DNA of 64,000 bases from Anabaena lutea FACHB-196. Lineage in GTDB: Bacteria; Cyanobacteriota; Cyanobacteriia; Cyanobacteriales; Nostocaceae. The position numbers were made by a program, and so were the translations under genes. Of the stretch, positions 44,553 through 55,389 are shown piece by piece. Within the stretch, counting starts at the first letter, position 1. Every line of letters begins with the position of its first letter. The stretch spans positions 145,237 through 209,236 of the forward strand of contig NZ_JACJST010000008.1 of NCBI RefSeq assembly GCF_014698305.1. The letters are read 5' to 3'. The notes beneath the pieces were generated by a model. The model was given only the letters and a program-made list of their open reading frames with translations, searched no databases and had not been told where the DNA came from.

Positions 44553-44684
44553 AATGACAGTTGTGTCAGAGGGAAAATTTATAGTCAGTATGCCCAATCT
44601 AACACAGGGTCAGCAATTCCAAATTCAAAATTAAGATTTAGGATGACAAATATCAGGCGACCTGGATGGTCGCCAATTTGAAAA

Positions 44685-45908
44685 TTAAGGGTCTACCCAA
44701 CGGCCATCAGCCTTTATGAGGTTGATTAACTCCTCTACACCTTGTGATTCTGGGACTTTTTTAATTTCTTCTCGGCCACGATATAAAGAAATGTAACCTG
44801 GGGTTTTGCCGACATAACCATAGTCAGCATCTGCCATTTCTCCAGGGCCATTGACAATACAACCCATGACGGCAATATCTAAGCCTGTTAAGTGTTTGGT
44901 GGCTTCTCGGACTGTGTGCAGCACTTCTTCTAAGTTAAATAAAGTCCGTCCGCAAGAAGGACAAGCGACATACTCAACCATTGTTTTCCGCAAACCTAAC
45001 GCTTGCAGAATGCTGTAACAGACAGGAATTTCTTTTTCTGGTGCTTCTGTCAGAGATACACGAATTGTGTCACCAATACCATCAGCTAGTAATGTGGCAA
45101 TGCCGGCTGTAGATTTAATTCTGCCATATTCCCCATCACCGGCTTCGGTTACGCCAAGGTGTAAAGGATAGTCCATACCTAAATCATCCATGCGCTTGGC
45201 CATTAACCGATAAGCAGCTACCATGACAGGAACTCGTGATGCTTTCATGGAAATGACCACATTGTGAAAATCCAAAGATTCACAAATGCGAATAAATTCT
45301 ATGGCAGATTCCACCATGCCTTCGGGGGTGTCACCATAGGTAAATAGCATTCTTTCGGCTAGAGAACCATGATTTACGCCAATTCTCATGGCTTTACCTT
45401 GATCTCGCAAGGAAATTACCAGCGGTGCTAAGGTTTCGCGGATTTTTTCGCCAATTTCGTCAAATTCAGCTTTTGTATATTCAGTGCGATCGCTGTTAGG
45501 TTTTTCAAATACATATAACCCTGGATTAATTCGCACTTTTTCGATATGTTTGGCGACTTCTAAGGCGATTTTCATACCGTTGTGATGCACGTCGGCAACA
45601 ATTGGCACATCACGGTAAGTTTTAATTAATTTCTGTTTAATTTCCGCCAAGGCTTTGGCGTGTCCTAGACTGGGAACTGTGACGCGGACTATTTCGCAGC
45701 CTATTTCATGGAGACGACGAATACCTGCTACAGAACCGTCAATATCTAGAGTGTCTTCATTAATCATGGATTGCACCACCACGGGGTAGCCTCCCCCAAT
45801 GGTGACATCTCCCACTTTGACAGGACGGGTTTTGCGGCGTTTGATGGTGGTATCAAAGGCAGGTTGACTTGTAGTGTTGGTATTTTCAAGAGTCGGCAGA
45901 GTTTGCAT
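44685..45908 (-). CDS. ispG: (E)-4-hydroxy-3-methylbut-2-enyl-diphosphate synthase
   Basis: 407-residue IspG (GcpE), the penultimate enzyme of the MEP isoprenoid pathway, which uses ferredoxin in cyanobacteria. TIM barrel (about 25-290; [24 protein letters not shown]) and C-terminal Fe-S domain with [14 protein letters not shown] and [15 protein letters not shown]; the three ligand cysteines are present. The ATG at 45908 (MQTLPTLEN) matches the family start; a TTG 15 codons upstream is rejected. Confidence 0.96.
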   Translation of the reverse strand: MQTLPTLENTNTTSQPAFDTTIKRRKTRPVKVGDVTIGGGYPVVVQSMINEDTLDIDGSVAGIRRLHEIGCEIVRVTVPSLGHAKALAEIKQKLIKTYRDVPIVADVHHNGMKIALEVAKHIEKVRINPGLYVFEKPNSDRTEYTKAEFDEIGEKIRETLAPLVISLRDQGKAMRIGVNHGSLAERMLFTYGDTPEGMVESAIEFIRICESLDFHNVVISMKASRVPVMVAAYRLMAKRMDDLGMDYPLHLGVTEAGDGEYGRIKSTAGIATLLADGIGDTIRVSLTEAPEKEIPVCYSILQALGLRKTMVEYVACPSCGRTLFNLEEVLHTVREATKHLTGLDIAVMGCIVNGPGEMADADYGYVGKTPGYISLYRGREEIKKVPESQGVEELINLIKADGRWVDP

Positions 45909-45991
45909 AACCTTAACAGGTAGATTTTCTGTAGCTAAAATATCAGATTGCAAGGGGTTCTGCTTCTCAGATTGCCACAGTTGGGGCTGTT

Positions 45992-47074
45992 TTGGGGGAT
46001 GATGTTGATAAAAAGGGGAAATTGGGTCGGGGAAACAATAATGGTGATACTGTTTTTCAAGTTAATATTAAAATTTCCCAACCACTTCATAAAACTCCCG
46101 ATATTCAAACTCCTGGTTTTATCCAGCCACCACAAGCAAAAACTAAAACTAAGCTATTTGATGTCATCCAAAAATTAATCAAATTAGCAATAGGTGGAGA
46201 AAAACAATTAACAGCATTACGCAATTATCAAATTATCAAATCAATCGGTAAAGGTGGTTTTGGTGAAGTTTATTTAGCGCAACATTCCAAAACAGGTAAA
46301 TTTGTGGCTTTAAAAGTCATGTTACCAGAAGTTGCACAGGATGAAAATCATGTCCAAATGTTCCTCCGGGAAATTGAAAACATGAAAGCTTTAAAACATC
46401 CTCATGTTGTAGAATTATTTGATTATGGTTACGCGGAAAATATATTTTTCCTAGTTATGGAATATTACGAAGCTGGGAATGTTTATGATTTAATGCAGCA
46501 ATTAGGAGGAAAATTACCTGTAGATATGGCTTTAGGAATTATTCTGCAAGTTTTAGATGGTTTAAAATATACCCATAATGCAGAAATCCCTTATGTCAAA
46601 TTAGCTAATGGTAGTTTTGGTAAAGGTAAAGGTTTAGTTCACCGTGATTTAAAACCGAATAATATTTTTCTCTGTAATATTAATGGTCAACTAACCGCAA
46701 AAATCGGTGATTATGGTTTAGCGAAATCTTTTGATTTAGCAGGTTTAAGTGGACAAACTTTTACGAAAAGAATGGGGGGTACACCTGGTTTTATTCCTCG
46801 TCAACAAGTGCTTAAATTTAGAGATGCAAAACCTGATGTAGATGTATGGGCAGCAGCAGCTTGTCTATATAATATGTTAACAGGATATTTCCCCCGCAAT
46901 TTCACAGATGATCCTTGGTTGGATATCTTGCAAAATAATCCTGTACCCATTCTGCAACGCGATCGCAATATCCCTATAAAATTAGCTGAAGTCATAGATT
47001 TAGCTTTAACCGAAAAGCCGCAAATCTATTTCCAGAGTGCTGCAAAATTCAAGGAAGCGTTAATAGATATTTAG
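45992..47074 (+). CDS. Serine/threonine protein kinase, 5' end doubtful
   Basis: Hanks-type kinase. All catalytic parts are intact: [11 protein letters not shown], the Lys in [17 protein letters not shown], and DYG (in place of DFG) in KIGDYGLAK. The activation segment [12 protein letters not shown] is a family variant. There is no ATG in frame before the catalytic core; the frame opens at 45935 and the first possible start is TTG 45992, only 84 bases from the divergent ispG start. Related kinases I recall carry an N-terminal FHA domain. The 5' part may therefore be lost, or a TTG is used. C-terminus ends normally. Confidence 0.75.
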   Translation: MGDDVDKKGKLGRGNNNGDTVFQVNIKISQPLHKTPDIQTPGFIQPPQAKTKTKLFDVIQKLIKLAIGGEKQLTALRNYQIIKSIGKGGFGEVYLAQHSKTGKFVALKVMLPEVAQDENHVQMFLREIENMKALKHPHVVELFDYGYAENIFFLVMEYYEAGNVYDLMQQLGGKLPVDMALGIILQVLDGLKYTHNAEIPYVKLANGSFGKGKGLVHRDLKPNNIFLCNINGQLTAKIGDYGLAKSFDLAGLSGQTFTKRMGGTPGFIPRQQVLKFRDAKPDVDVWAAAACLYNMLTGYFPRNFTDDPWLDILQNNPVPILQRDRNIPIKLAEVIDLALTEKPQIYFQSAAKFKEALIDI

Positions 47075-47129
47075 TTCTTAAATCCCGTAAATCGCAAAAT
47101 CCTGATTCAGACAATCTTCGAGGCTGGAA

Positions 47130-47310
47130 AACCAGACCCCATATGCGCGCACAGATTCCCATTATAAAATAACTATAATGGAAACTTAGACATTTGTCAA
47201 CTACGATCAGAATTAGGATTTATTGGATTTGAGGATTTTCTGAATGAAGATAAATATAAATCCTGTACATCCTTTAATCCTCTAAATCCTGATTCAGACA
47301 GTTATCATTT
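47130..47310. repeat. Inverted repeat of the TCAGAATTAGGATT/AATCCTCTAAATCCTGATTCAGA type
   Basis: The block TCAGAATTAGGATTTATTGG..GAGGATT (from 47207) faces AATCCTCTAAATCCTGATTCAG (near 47276-47298). It can form an imperfect long hairpin. The AATCCTGATTCAGACA end also appears at 47098-47118. This repeat class is common between genes in Nostocales. Confidence 0.65.
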
Positions 47311-47373
47311 TGGAAAAATAAGATCTGAAAAAGATTACATTAAGTTAAGTAAGGTTACAAACAAATTACAATC

Positions 47374-48999
47374 ATGTCCACAGAAATTGAAAATGAACTT
47401 CTGGAAGCGGTGGAACTACGTCGCAATTTTGCGATTATTTCTCACCCTGATGCTGGTAAAACTACGCTGACTGAAAAGCTATTATTATACGGGGGTGCTA
47501 TCCATGAAGCTGGGGCAGTAAAAGCCCGCAGAGCGCAGCGTAAAGCAACTTCTGACTGGATGGCGATGGAACAACAACGGGGTATTTCCATTACTTCAAC
47601 GGTGTTGCAATTTATCTATCGTAATTGTCAGATTAATTTACTGGACACTCCTGGACACCAAGATTTTAGTGAAGACACCTATCGAACTTTAGCCGCTGCT
47701 GATAATGCGGTAATGCTGATAGATGCTGCGAAAGGATTGGAACCTCAAACCCGGAAACTATTTGAAGTGTGTAAACTTAGGGGTATCCCGATTTTTACAT
47801 TTGTCAATAAACTCGACCGTCCGGGAAGAGAACCCCTAGAACTGCTGGATGAGATTGAGCAAGAATTGGGATTACAAACCTATGCGGTGAATTGGCCGAT
47901 TGGGATGGGCGATCGCTTTAAAGGTGTTTTTGACCGCCACCAACAGCAAATCCATCTCTTTGAACGTAGCTCCCACGGTAGCAAAGAAGCCCGTGACACG
48001 ACCATAGATTTAGGTGATAGCAGAATTGAAGAATTACTGGAACAAAGCCTTTTCCACCAACTAAAAAATGATTTAGAACTGTTAGAAGGAGCAGGAGGAG
48101 ACTTAGATTTAGAGTTAGTCCATCAAGGAAAAATGACACCCGTGTTCTTTGGTAGCGCCATGACTAACTTTGGGGTGGAGTTATTTCTCAAGTACTTCCT
48201 GGATTATGCCCTAAAACCAGGTACACACAGTAGCAGCGTTGGTGAAGTTCCCCCAAGCTACCCAGAATTTTCAGGGTTTGTCTTCAAACTGCAAGCCAAC
48301 ATGGACCCCAAGCACAGAGATCGTGTGGCTTTTGTCCGGGTCTGCACAGGTAAGTTTGAAAAAGATATGACAGTGAATCATGCTCGCACTGGCAAAGTTG
48401 TCCGTCTGTCTCGACCACAAAAACTCTTTGCCCAAGAACGGGAATCCATTGATGTGGCTTATCCAGGTGATGTGATTGGTTTAAATAATCCCGGCGTTTT
48501 TGCAATTGGCGATACAATTTATACAGGCCAAAAACTGGAATATGAGGGAATTCCTTACTTTTCACCAGAACTGTTTGCCACTCTCAGAAACCCCAACCCC
48601 TCAAAGTTTAAGCAGTTTCAAAAAGGCGTTTCCGAATTGAGAGAAGAGGGTGCTGTACAAATTATGTACGCTACTGATGAAGCCAAGCGAGATCCAATTT
48701 TAGCAGCGGTGGGTCAATTGCAATTTGAAGTGGTGCAGTTTCGCCTCCAAAATGAGTATGGAGTGGAAACTATACTAGATTTACTGCCCTACAGTGTTGC
48801 CCGTTGGGTAGAAGGAGGTTGGGAAGCCTTGAATCAAGTGGGACGTTTATTCAACACGACAACAGTTAAAGACAGCATGGGACGACCAGTGTTGCTGTTC
48901 CGTAATGAATGGAATTGCCAACAATTAGAGGGAGATCATCCAGAGTTAAAATTAAGCGCCATTGCCCCGGTATTTTCTAGTCAGAACACAGTTCTTTGA
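47374..48999 (+). CDS. prfC: Peptide chain release factor 3
   Basis: 541-residue RF3, a GTPase that releases RF1/RF2 from the ribosome after termination. All G motifs are intact: [13 protein letters not shown], the ERG-type switch [25 protein letters not shown] with catalytic His, and NKLDRPGRE. The C-terminal RF3-specific domain (about 390-530) includes [19 protein letters not shown]. Length and organisation are normal. Single gene. Confidence 0.96.
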   Translation: MSTEIENELLEAVELRRNFAIISHPDAGKTTLTEKLLLYGGAIHEAGAVKARRAQRKATSDWMAMEQQRGISITSTVLQFIYRNCQINLLDTPGHQDFSEDTYRTLAAADNAVMLIDAAKGLEPQTRKLFEVCKLRGIPIFTFVNKLDRPGREPLELLDEIEQELGLQTYAVNWPIGMGDRFKGVFDRHQQQIHLFERSSHGSKEARDTTIDLGDSRIEELLEQSLFHQLKNDLELLEGAGGDLDLELVHQGKMTPVFFGSAMTNFGVELFLKYFLDYALKPGTHSSSVGEVPPSYPEFSGFVFKLQANMDPKHRDRVAFVRVCTGKFEKDMTVNHARTGKVVRLSRPQKLFAQERESIDVAYPGDVIGLNNPGVFAIGDTIYTGQKLEYEGIPYFSPELFATLRNPNPSKFKQFQKGVSELREEGAVQIMYATDEAKRDPILAAVGQLQFEVVQFRLQNEYGVETILDLLPYSVARWVEGGWEALNQVGRLFNTTTVKDSMGRPVLLFRNEWNCQQLEGDHPELKLSAIAPVFSSQNTVL

Positions 49000-49102
49000 C
49001 AAGGAATGGTCATGGGTGATGGGTTATGGGTTATAGATGAGTGTTTTTTTACAATTACCTTTTTCCCAATTACCTTTTTCCCAATTACCTGCCAAAATTT
49101 GT

Positions 49103-51292
49103 ATGCCTTCACACCCCGAATCGTCTTTGGAGGCTGGTTTAGTTGCCCTCAAGGAAGGAAATTACTACGCAGCAATCACTCAACTAGAACCTATTGCTAG
49201 TAGCCAGAATCAGAGCAATACTTGCCTGCAAGCCAAAGTTGGGTTGGTCATGGCTTATGCACGCACAGGCGAAACCTCAAGAGCGATCGCTTTGTGCGAA
49301 AATCTGATATCGAGTCATAATTCCCAAGTTCAAGAGTGGGCAAAACGCGCTCTTGAACACTTGAACAAAAGCCAAAAACGGCAGAGAAAAGCCAAAAGCA
49401 CCGAAACGGGATTTGTTGCTTTTGATAATTCTTTACAGAAGAAACCACAAGAAGCTATCCCAGAAAGAAATACTCATAACAGAGATATAGCAAATACAGG
49501 CTTCCTCGGTCTTAGGGGTAGTAAAAAAACTGAAACGTCCAGCATTTATTGGCGGCAAGCTAGACGCGCTAAGGTATGGCAACCCTTGCGTAAGCAGAAT
49601 TTTATGCTGTCAATACTGTCTCTGTTGGTGACAGCAGGAACATTCATGTCCCTGTTTTGGGTGTTGCAAGCAATACTGAAATTACCAATGGGTTTGATCA
49701 ACCTGATTTTAGACAAACTACCCTATTTAACGCCATTACCACTTCTATCTGGTGATCCTAGTTCACTTATACTAGGTTTTTTGTTAGTCTTCATCGGGCT
49801 GTCTCCTTGGTTGCTAGATTGGCTACTGGCAACATTTTATGGTCAACAACAGTTGTCCAAAGAAGTTTTACACACCCACAGTCGTGAAGCAGTCCGCGTT
49901 ATCCAACGTACTTATCAACAGCGACACTTACCTCTTGTCAAACTGCGGATTTTACCAATAGCTGCACCAATGATGTTGACCTATGGTAATTTACCCCGTA
50001 CAGCCCGGATAGTTGTGAGTCAAGGTTTGTTAGACCAATTAGGGGATGATGAAATAGCTACTATTTACGCCTTGGGACTAGGGCAGATTCAGAGATGGGA
50101 CTTTTTTGTCATGTCCTTGCTGCTACTGGTGACACTGCCGTTTTACGAATTATATCAGCGAGCCGCAGACTGGGGGAACAACTGCCAACAGCCGATCTGG
50201 CGCTGGACTGCTACAAGTTTAACTTGTCTTTGCTATGGAATTTGGTGTTTGCTGACCGGTACAGCCTTGCTTAACTCCCGATTTCGGCTTGATTATAGCG
50301 ATCGCTACGCCGCTGAAATTACAGGTAATCCCAATGGTTTAATTCGGGCTTTACTCAAAATTGCCATTGGTGTTGCTGATGATATCAAAAAGCAACAACA
50401 TACTTCCTGGGAGTTAGAAAGCCTGAATATCCTCGCCCCAGTTAGCTACCAACAAAGCCTGTCTTTAGGAAGTATGGCAACTCATCTTCCCTTTGAATCA
50501 TTCTTAATGTGGGAAAACTTTAATCCCTATCGGCGATGGTTTACCATTAATAACAGCCACCCCTTAATCGGCGATCGCATCCAACGCCTCTGCCAAATAG
50601 CCAGTCATTGGCATCTAGAAACCGAAGTACATCTGACTAGTCAAGAGTTTTGTCCAGTAAAGCCTCAATCCTTCTTATTACAAATTTCTCCTTGGTTGGG
50701 AATTCCCCTGGGTTTTGTCTTAGCAGGTCTATTCTGGATAATTTGGCAAACGGCATTTGCCATGCATTTGTTAAACCTGAAGTGGATTTACGATGATTGG
50801 TCTTTCGTCGCCGGTTTTCTATTGATAGGCTTTAGTATCGGTACAGTGATGCGGATTAATACCTTTTTTCCTGATATTAAACCTTTAACCTTGCAAACTG
50901 ATTACTACCTACCCAACCTATTAACAGACCCTACAGTTTTACCAATTGATAGTGTCAGTGTTCGTCTTGTTGGTAAACTCTTAGGCCGTCGTGGCACTAG
51001 CAACTCTTTAGCGCAAGACCTAATCTTAGAATCCAATACAGGGTTAGTGAAATTAAACCATATTCCTTGGCTAGGACAGTCAATCAACCCCCAGGAATGG
51101 ATTGGTAGGCAAATTATCGTTACAGGTTGGTTACGGCGTGGGGCAACACCTTGGATTGATATTCAAACCTTGGAAACTCAAAGTGGCAAAACCATTAATA
51201 GTCCCCATCCCATTTGGTCTACTGTCTTGGCAGTCGCTGCCCAAGCATGGGGTGCATACATTGTCCTGACCGCTCAGTCTGTAACGGGATGA
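49103..51292 (+). CDS. M48-like membrane protein lacking the HEXXH motif
   Basis: 729-residue membrane protein. The N-terminal part (about 1-100) is TPR-like (LEAGLVALKEGNYYAAITQLEPI). Two helices and an M48 peptidase-like region follow. Where HEXXH is expected, the sequence is IYALGLGQIQRWDF, so both zinc His are missing; the later E..AD ligand is DYSDRY. This predicts a non-peptidase. Further helices and a C-terminal OB-like domain (LVKLNHIPWLGQSINPQEWIGRQIIVTGWLR) follow. I chose the ATG at 49103, because 49037 lies in a tandem TTACCTTTTTCCCAA repeat. Confidence 0.78.
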   Translation: MPSHPESSLEAGLVALKEGNYYAAITQLEPIASSQNQSNTCLQAKVGLVMAYARTGETSRAIALCENLISSHNSQVQEWAKRALEHLNKSQKRQRKAKSTETGFVAFDNSLQKKPQEAIPERNTHNRDIANTGFLGLRGSKKTETSSIYWRQARRAKVWQPLRKQNFMLSILSLLVTAGTFMSLFWVLQAILKLPMGLINLILDKLPYLTPLPLLSGDPSSLILGFLLVFIGLSPWLLDWLLATFYGQQQLSKEVLHTHSREAVRVIQRTYQQRHLPLVKLRILPIAAPMMLTYGNLPRTARIVVSQGLLDQLGDDEIATIYALGLGQIQRWDFFVMSLLLLVTLPFYELYQRAADWGNNCQQPIWRWTATSLTCLCYGIWCLLTGTALLNSRFRLDYSDRYAAEITGNPNGLIRALLKIAIGVADDIKKQQHTSWELESLNILAPVSYQQSLSLGSMATHLPFESFLMWENFNPYRRWFTINNSHPLIGDRIQRLCQIASHWHLETEVHLTSQEFCPVKPQSFLLQISPWLGIPLGFVLAGLFWIIWQTAFAMHLLNLKWIYDDWSFVAGFLLIGFSIGTVMRINTFFPDIKPLTLQTDYYLPNLLTDPTVLPIDSVSVRLVGKLLGRRGTSNSLAQDLILESNTGLVKLNHIPWLGQSINPQEWIGRQIIVTGWLRRGATPWIDIQTLETQSGKTINSPHPIWSTVLAVAAQAWGAYIVLTAQSVTG

Positions 51293-51901
51293 TGCCGCAA
51301 TTGAATCAATGATTACCAGAAATGTAAACAAAAGTTGCATAATCCTTCCCAAAGTGTTACATTTATTCACAAAATCAATGGCAACTGACGTAATTCATCT
51401 ACATAACTCGGTGATTGGTCTGGCTGCTGGTACTATCTCATCCCCTTTGATACCCCCAACACAGCAGTAAATCAACCAGCCAGTGGCTGGTTTTTGTTTC
51501 CAATTTCTAACTTTGCCAAAAAAAATGTATTTTATGCTACGATGCAATAATACTATCGGCAGAAATGTAGGTGCTGAACTAGCTACGTAAAAAATACCGT
51601 GATAATCTTAAGGGATGGTATTTTACTCTGCCGATAAAAGCTAGGAAGAATTCATTTACTGTGGCGGACGGTGGGCTATTAAATTTACAATTCTTAGAAT
51701 TAAGGTGTTATTAACTGAGCGTGGTGGCGCGTTTGTCTTAAATAAGCTTGATCCCAACAAAAAACTGTATTGTATAGGTTGACAGTTTGGATTAAAAAAA
51801 TTGGTTTATGGCGATTTTAGTTAATAGCATCTATTTAAAAGCCAAAGCCAAGTGATTGTTTTTGTCAAAATAAGTTCATTTCAACTCTGGAGGTATAGTT
51901 C
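51293..51901. other. 600-base region upstream of the RRM gene
   Basis: No protein gene is visible. It contains a folded element at 51554-51636 (listed separately) and AT-rich sequence to the ribosome site GGAGG of the RRM gene. Long 5' leaders are usual for such RNA-binding genes in cyanobacteria. Confidence 0.55.
51554..51636 (+). ncRNA. Possible three-way-junction RNA element
   Basis: Outer stem TATCGGCAGA (51554-51563) with TCTGCCGATA (51627-51636), a perfect 10 base pairs. Its right arm is continuous with that of an inner stem, GTAAAAAATACC (51587-51598) with GGTATTTTAC (51617-51626), with a two-base bulge. A third small stem, GTAG/CTAC, lies between the left arms. It is 265 bases upstream of the RRM gene. 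Confidence 0.5.
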
Positions 51902-52396
51902 ATGTCTGTTCGCCTATATATAGGTAATTTGCCAAAAGAAGAAATAGATCGTCTAGAGTTGCAAGCAGTTTTTGCAGCTGAAGGCGATGCTGTCACCACT
52001 AAGCTAATCAAAGACCGCAAAACAGGCAAATGTCGTGGTTTCGGGTTTCTGACGGTGAACAATGACGAACAAGCAGACCAAATTATTGAAAAGTATAATG
52101 GTCAATTGTTCAAAGACACCGCTATTAAACTAGAAAAGGCATTACCTCGTACCAAAGGTGAAGAGGGTGATGAGCAGGCTCCTAAAGCTGCTAGTCAAGC
52201 TACCAGCATTCCCACACCTACCATCAACAAAGAAAATAACCGTCGTGAAAAAGGCGCTAAGAAATCTCGGCGTGGTGGTGGTGTGCGCGAAACAACCAGC
52301 AGTAATGTTGATTCAGACGCTATTCGTCCAGACCCCCGTTGGGCTGCTGATTTAGAAAAGCTTAAGCAAATGTTAGCTGCACAAACTACTAACTGA
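51902..52396 (+). CDS. RRM-domain RNA-binding protein (Rbp type)
   Basis: 164-residue protein with one RRM (about 3-80): RNP2 LYIGNL and RNP1 CRGFGFLTV. A basic, glycine-rich tail follows (KKSRRGGGVR) and a distinct C-terminal helix (DPRWAADLEKLKQMLAAQ). This differs from the short cold-inducible RbpA type, which has only a Gly-rich tail. RNA targets are unknown. The ATG at 51902 follows TGGAGG. Confidence 0.92.
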   Translation: MSVRLYIGNLPKEEIDRLELQAVFAAEGDAVTTKLIKDRKTGKCRGFGFLTVNNDEQADQIIEKYNGQLFKDTAIKLEKALPRTKGEEGDEQAPKAASQATSIPTPTINKENNRREKGAKKSRRGGGVRETTSSNVDSDAIRPDPRWAADLEKLKQMLAAQTTN

Positions 52397-53462
52397 TCAT
52401 CTGGGGAAAAAGATTAAAAATTAAAAATTAGCAAAGTATAAGATTTTTAATTTTTGATTGTTCCCTTATTAATCAGAGGAAGTGTAGCTAAATTTACTAA
52501 TTTTATCTGAGTGAGTTGGCTTCTCTGCTGGTTCTAGCATCCATCTGTAGTCGCTACTCAGACTAAATTTTGTTTTGCGGCTAATCTCAAACTGAAATCA
52601 TCAGCACCAATCTGGGATTGCTCTCTGTGCAAATAAAAAATTATTGAGCAGTGATGAAAGCCAAAGCAGGCTATTCTCGCTGCTCAATTTGATTTTATAC
52701 AGCAAAGTTTATATTAACCCAAGTTGCTACTTATACCAATTCTGTATAAAGATGCGCCAAATTCAAAAAGGAACGTTCGCGAAGCTCGGCGTTAGCCATA
52801 CCACAGAGACGCAGAGGACACAGAGAAGAAAAAGACAAGGTTATAAAATTAAGCGCAGCCTCATAAAGAAATGGTATTACAGCAGGTTGCAGGAGGTACA
52901 AAATTTAATAACAAAGCTATAGCAGGTGACAGGTAAGAGATACAAAACTGGAAATCCAGTAAAGTGTGAGGTTTTTGCAGAATTGTATCTTATTTAACAA
53001 AAAAATACATAACATAATAATAGTATAAGTAACCACAGTTAATAAAAACAAATTTGTGTCAGAATTTTTTTGATTGTTGCACATTTGTTGATAACCAATA
53101 ACTGTAAATTCACACGTAATTTAGGTTTAGTGTTTTGATTGAATAAAGAACTAAAACTGCTAAATTAAAAATCTCTAAAATTTACTTGGTGTTGTACTGC
53201 AAAGCAGCAACAGCAAATATTTTGCATGATTTATTTAAAATAAATAGATAAAAAAAGCTAATTTTATTAAAAATAAATAGAACTAAATCTATCGAAAGTA
53301 TTAGAGGAAAATATGGAGTTTTAGGTATAATGAAATCAATATTTTTTGACACAATTAAATTAAAATAAAAATTAAGCAAAGTTCCTCAATACTTCAGGTA
53401 AGCGTGATAAACGCCACTATGGAACTGCATACTACTTTGTGACAATCAGCAACACACAACTT
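52397..53462. other. 1.07 kb intergenic region
   Basis: No convincing gene on either strand. About 52770-52840 holds a dispersed repeat (GTTCGCGAAGCTCGGCGTTAGCCATACC followed by CACAGAGACGCAGAGG). Another GTGACAGG unit lies at 52925. From 53000 to 53400 it is very AT-rich, possibly a promoter or leader for the glycosyltransferase. Confidence 0.5.
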
Positions 53463-54731
53463 ATGAACTCTACCACTGACAAACGCATTGCCTTGATTTC
53501 AGTCCACGGTGATCCGGCGATTGAAATTGGGAAAGAGGAAGCCGGGGGACAGAATGTTTACGTCCGCCAAGTGGGTGAAGCACTATCCCAGCTAGGATGG
53601 AAAGTTGATATGTTTAGCCGCAGAGTGAGTGCTGACCAAGAAACAATTGTTCAACATAACTCTCACTGTCGAACCATTCGGTTAACAGCAGGGCCTGTGG
53701 AATTTGTCCCACGGGATAATGGTTTTAAATACTTGCCCGAATTTGTGGAACAGTTACTTGAGTTTCAAACAGAAAACAGCATTAAATATCAGTTGGTTCA
53801 TACTAATTACTGGCTGTCTAGCTGGGTAGGATTGCAGTTAAAGCAAATCCAAGGAAGTAAACAGGTTCATACATATCATTCTTTAGGAATAGTCAAATAC
53901 AACGCTATAGAAAGCATTCCTCTGGTTGCGAGTCAACGCCTAGCCGTAGAAAAAGAAGTTCTGGAAACAGCAGATAGAATTGTGGCCACAAGTCCGCAAG
54001 AAAAGCAACATATGCGATCGCTTGTTTCCCAAAAAGGTGCGGTTGACATTATTCCCTGCGGTACAGATATTCGGCATTTTGGTTCAGTAAAAAGAGAAGC
54101 CAGCAGAGTTACCTTGGGAATTGACCCGGAAAGCAAAGTTATATTGTATGTAGGCCGTTTTGACCCACGCAAAGGCATAGAAACCTTGGTACGCGCAGTT
54201 CGTGAATCTGAGTTTTATGGTTCAAAAAACCTGAAACTAATTATTGGTGGAGGTAGCACTCCCGGTAATAGTGATGGTAGAGAACGCGATCGCATTGAGT
54301 CCATTGTCAACGAATTGGGGATGAGTGAATGTACTATCTTCACCGGTCGTCTCAGTCCAGAAATCCTCCCAACTTATTATGCTGCGGCTGATGTGTGCGT
54401 CGTTCCCAGTCATTACGAACCTTTCGGATTAGTAGCAGTTGAAGCGATGGCCAGTGGAACACCCGTCATAGCCAGCAATGTGGGAGGACTTCAATTTACC
54501 GTCGTTAATGAAAACACTGGTTTATTAGTACCACCCCAAGATGTAGCAGCTTTTAGTAACGCCATTGACCGCATTCTCAGCAATCCCGAATGGCGAACAC
54601 AACTAGGTCAAGCTGGTAACAGGCGAGTTATGAGCAAGTTTAGCTGGGATGGTGTAGCTAGTCAGTTGGATTCACTATATACTGAACTGTTGCAATCTGT
54701 GAAAGAACCTGCTTTGGTTACGCTAGGGTAA
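53463..54731 (+). CDS. Glycosyltransferase family 4 (GT-B)
   Basis: 422-residue GT-B glycosyltransferase with a sucrose-phosphate-synthase-like opening (ISVHGDPAIEIGKEEAGGQNVYVRQVGEAL). The C-terminal nucleotide-sugar site is intact: YVGRFDPRKGIETLVRAV, then HYEPFGLVAVEAMASGTPVIASNVGG. Acceptor and sugar are not known. A GTG eight codons earlier (53439) would be a possible alternative start. It is followed by a small Zn-ribbon gene 29 bases on. Confidence 0.9.
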   Translation: MNSTTDKRIALISVHGDPAIEIGKEEAGGQNVYVRQVGEALSQLGWKVDMFSRRVSADQETIVQHNSHCRTIRLTAGPVEFVPRDNGFKYLPEFVEQLLEFQTENSIKYQLVHTNYWLSSWVGLQLKQIQGSKQVHTYHSLGIVKYNAIESIPLVASQRLAVEKEVLETADRIVATSPQEKQHMRSLVSQKGAVDIIPCGTDIRHFGSVKREASRVTLGIDPESKVILYVGRFDPRKGIETLVRAVRESEFYGSKNLKLIIGGGSTPGNSDGRERDRIESIVNELGMSECTIFTGRLSPEILPTYYAAADVCVVPSHYEPFGLVAVEAMASGTPVIASNVGGLQFTVVNENTGLLVPPQDVAAFSNAIDRILSNPEWRTQLGQAGNRRVMSKFSWDGVASQLDSLYTELLQSVKEPALVTLG

Positions 54732-54760
54732 ATTCAAAAGAGAGTTAGACAGGTAAAACG

Positions 54761-55033
54761 ATGGAAGTTCAAGAACTCAAAAAATTTCCTAAGCCCAGGA
54801 AACCAGAAACTGAAGCAACAACTTCTCAACACATCAAGATATTAGACTGTAACCAACCAGTTAGTCGGGTAATTTTTGAGTGTTGGCATTGTAAACAAGG
54901 TCTGTTGAGTGAAGTAGACGTATCATCTTCACAGTTTCTAGAAATTCAATGCCCCAATTGTGGTAGAACAGCTTTAAGATTGATGGCAGAAAAAGTGATT
55001 TCAACCACAGCTATCCCTTCACCCTGGCAATGA
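54761..55033 (+). CDS. Small zinc-ribbon protein, unknown
   Basis: 90-residue protein with a four-Cys ribbon: ECWHCKQGLLSE and IQCPNCGRTALR. The first 35 residues are basic and probably disordered. The ATG is preceded by AGGTAAAACG. It lies 29 bases after the glycosyltransferase and may share its transcript. No named family. Confidence 0.7.
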   Translation: MEVQELKKFPKPRKPETEATTSQHIKILDCNQPVSRVIFECWHCKQGLLSEVDVSSSQFLEIQCPNCGRTALRLMAEKVISTTAIPSPWQ

Positions 55034-55165
55034 GCTATAGCAGATGACAGGTCACAGGTGACAGTGCTAGAAGCCTCTTATTGTCTAAGTTTTAGCATTA
55101 GTTGATGTCCTAACTGCCTTGTCCATTGCTAAATTAATTAGAAGCCTGAAATCCTAACTAGAATG

Positions 55166-55197
55166 AACCCAGAAATTGTGTTTAATTTCTGGGTTTT
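55166..55197 (+). terminator. Intrinsic terminator
   Basis: AACCCAGAAATT (55166-55177) pairs perfectly with AATTTCTGGGTT (55184-55195), followed by TT and GCTTCG. It ends the glycosyltransferase/zinc-ribbon unit. The remaining 190 bases before the next gene hold only its promoter region. Confidence 0.88.
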
Positions 55198-55389
55198 GCT
55201 TCGTTTTATGGCGTGAAAGACCCAAAGATAACAGGAGTTTTCGATAAAGTAGACGCAAGAATTTATACATTATAAAGTTTCCATGAAAAGCAGGTAATAT
55301 TTATTTGAAGCTCCTAAAACATAGGTTTTAACTTGCTACTATTTTATTTAGTAGAGCAATTAAATACTTAAGCAATATTACGTAAAACT

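Noticed and set aside
52644..52922. Open frame of 92 codons in the 52.4-53.4 kb gap
   Set aside because: Its second half is translated repeat DNA (TTETQRTQRRKR comes from CACAGAGACGCAGAGGACACAGAG), and no ribosome site or family match is visible.
53182..53379. 65-codon minus-strand frame in AT-rich DNA
   Set aside because: Composition is that of AT-rich non-coding sequence, without ribosome site.
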